Assembly (NCBI GenBank): GCA_029929735.1
Contig: JAKELP010000007.1
Location: forward strand, 19,441,501-19,505,500
Length of the DNA: 64,000 bases
Reading direction: 5' to 3'
Origin: Mimosa pudica
Lineage: Eukaryota > Streptophyta > Magnoliopsida > Fabales > Fabaceae
Positions 63,532 to 64,000 of this stretch are shown here, piece by piece. Each line of letters opens with the position of its first letter. The first letter of the stretch is position 1. A model generated the notes under the pieces. It was not told where the DNA came from and made no database searches. It worked only from the letters and a program-made list of their open reading frames with translations. The position numbers and the translations under genes are program-made.

Positions 63532-64000
63532 CGTTTATGCCACAGCCAACTATTTTCTTCACTAGTGATAAGACATTTTTCGGTTAGTTGTTGACATAGA
63601 TCTAAGGTATATAAGTTTCCATTTCTATTAGCCTTAAGTTTGCATTTCAGATTGGATTTATCTATATTGAGATCATGCTTATCAACTATCAGGCATTCAT
63701 GAGAGTCAAAGATTACCCAGTTGCCTTTGTCTGTGCTTTGACTCACGCTCAGCAGGTTATGACAAAGACCATCTACAAGATAGACATCTTGGACAGGACC
63801 AACTTTACCAACGCCAGTGATCTTTGCACTTTGATTCCTACCAAAATTGACTTTGGCTCCATCTTTGACCACCAGTGAGTTGAACTTGTTCCTATCTCCT
63901 GTCATGTGTCTCGAGCACCCGCAATCGATGTACCACTTGCGGTTGTTGGATGCCTTGAGACATATCTGCACAGATCAGACAGATTTAGGTACCCAACCTT
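63532..64000 (-). pseudogene. pol: SIRE-1 piece 3: protease region and gag/pol border
   Basis: Minus strand, from the window end: WVPKSV, stop TGA (63975-63977), VQICLKASNNRKWYIDCGCSRHMTGD, then the pre-integrase part (DGLCHNLLSVSQSTDKGNW) up to WLWHKRL at the T2 insertion. The protease motif has Cys in place of Ser (DCGCS). gag lies right of the window. Confidence 0.88.

Overview
The window is a stack of nested LTR retrotransposons from a plant genome, most likely a eudicot, and I found no host gene, tRNA or rRNA. The basis is the content: Ty3/gypsy Athila-type and Tat-type elements and Ty1/copia SIRE (Sirevirus)-type elements, all plant lineages, packed with no unique sequence between them, as in pericentromeric heterochromatin. 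I cannot name the species.

Layout. (1) 1-5660: 3' part of an Athila-like element (pol tail, long 3' spacer, 3' LTR), lying in the tail of a second Athila-like element (5661-9063). (2) An old SIRE-like element on the minus strand (SIRE-1) is cut into three pieces: 9064-11150, 53339-54090 and 63532-64000. (3) Two Tat-type elements of one family sit in SIRE-1: T1 (11151-53333) and T2 (54091-63526), both plus strand and only about 750 bp apart. (4) T1 was hit three more times: by A (12208-30807), a SIRE derivative without pol; by C (35164-43909, minus), another such derivative; and by SIRE-2 (45273-52354, minus), a SIRE element that has lost its 3' end. (5) A was itself hit by B (15652-24794), close kin of C. 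Five-base target duplications support T1, A, B, C and (with one mismatch) T2. T2, uninterrupted, supplies the empty sites for A and C in T1. Visible LTR differences fit the nesting order: T1 3/393, A about 7/1741, B about 5/2573 plus indels, C 1/2598.

How the parts work. T1 and T2 encode Gag-protease and RT-RNase H-second RNase H-integrase in one frame, separated by a UAG in a TMV-type readthrough context, plus an antisense gene between pol and the 3' LTR that reads as four exons in T2. SIRE-2 gives the autonomous-type SIRE plan: gag, a stop at the gag/pol border, pol, then a third ORF behind its own promoter-like block (G-box and TATA). A keeps a reduced gag and a long third ORF but no pol; B and C keep only the reduced gag. 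These three must have moved with enzymes supplied in trans, and C, the youngest, has even lost the Gag zinc knuckle.

Most notable non-coding signals: a row of three or four stem-loops with compensatory base changes in the transcribed part of every SIRE-type LTR; a row of triloop hairpins of the form N5-AAA-N5 in the Athila 3' spacers; and a CATCCGGAAG / CTTCCGGATG motif repeated in LTRs of both gypsy and copia elements.
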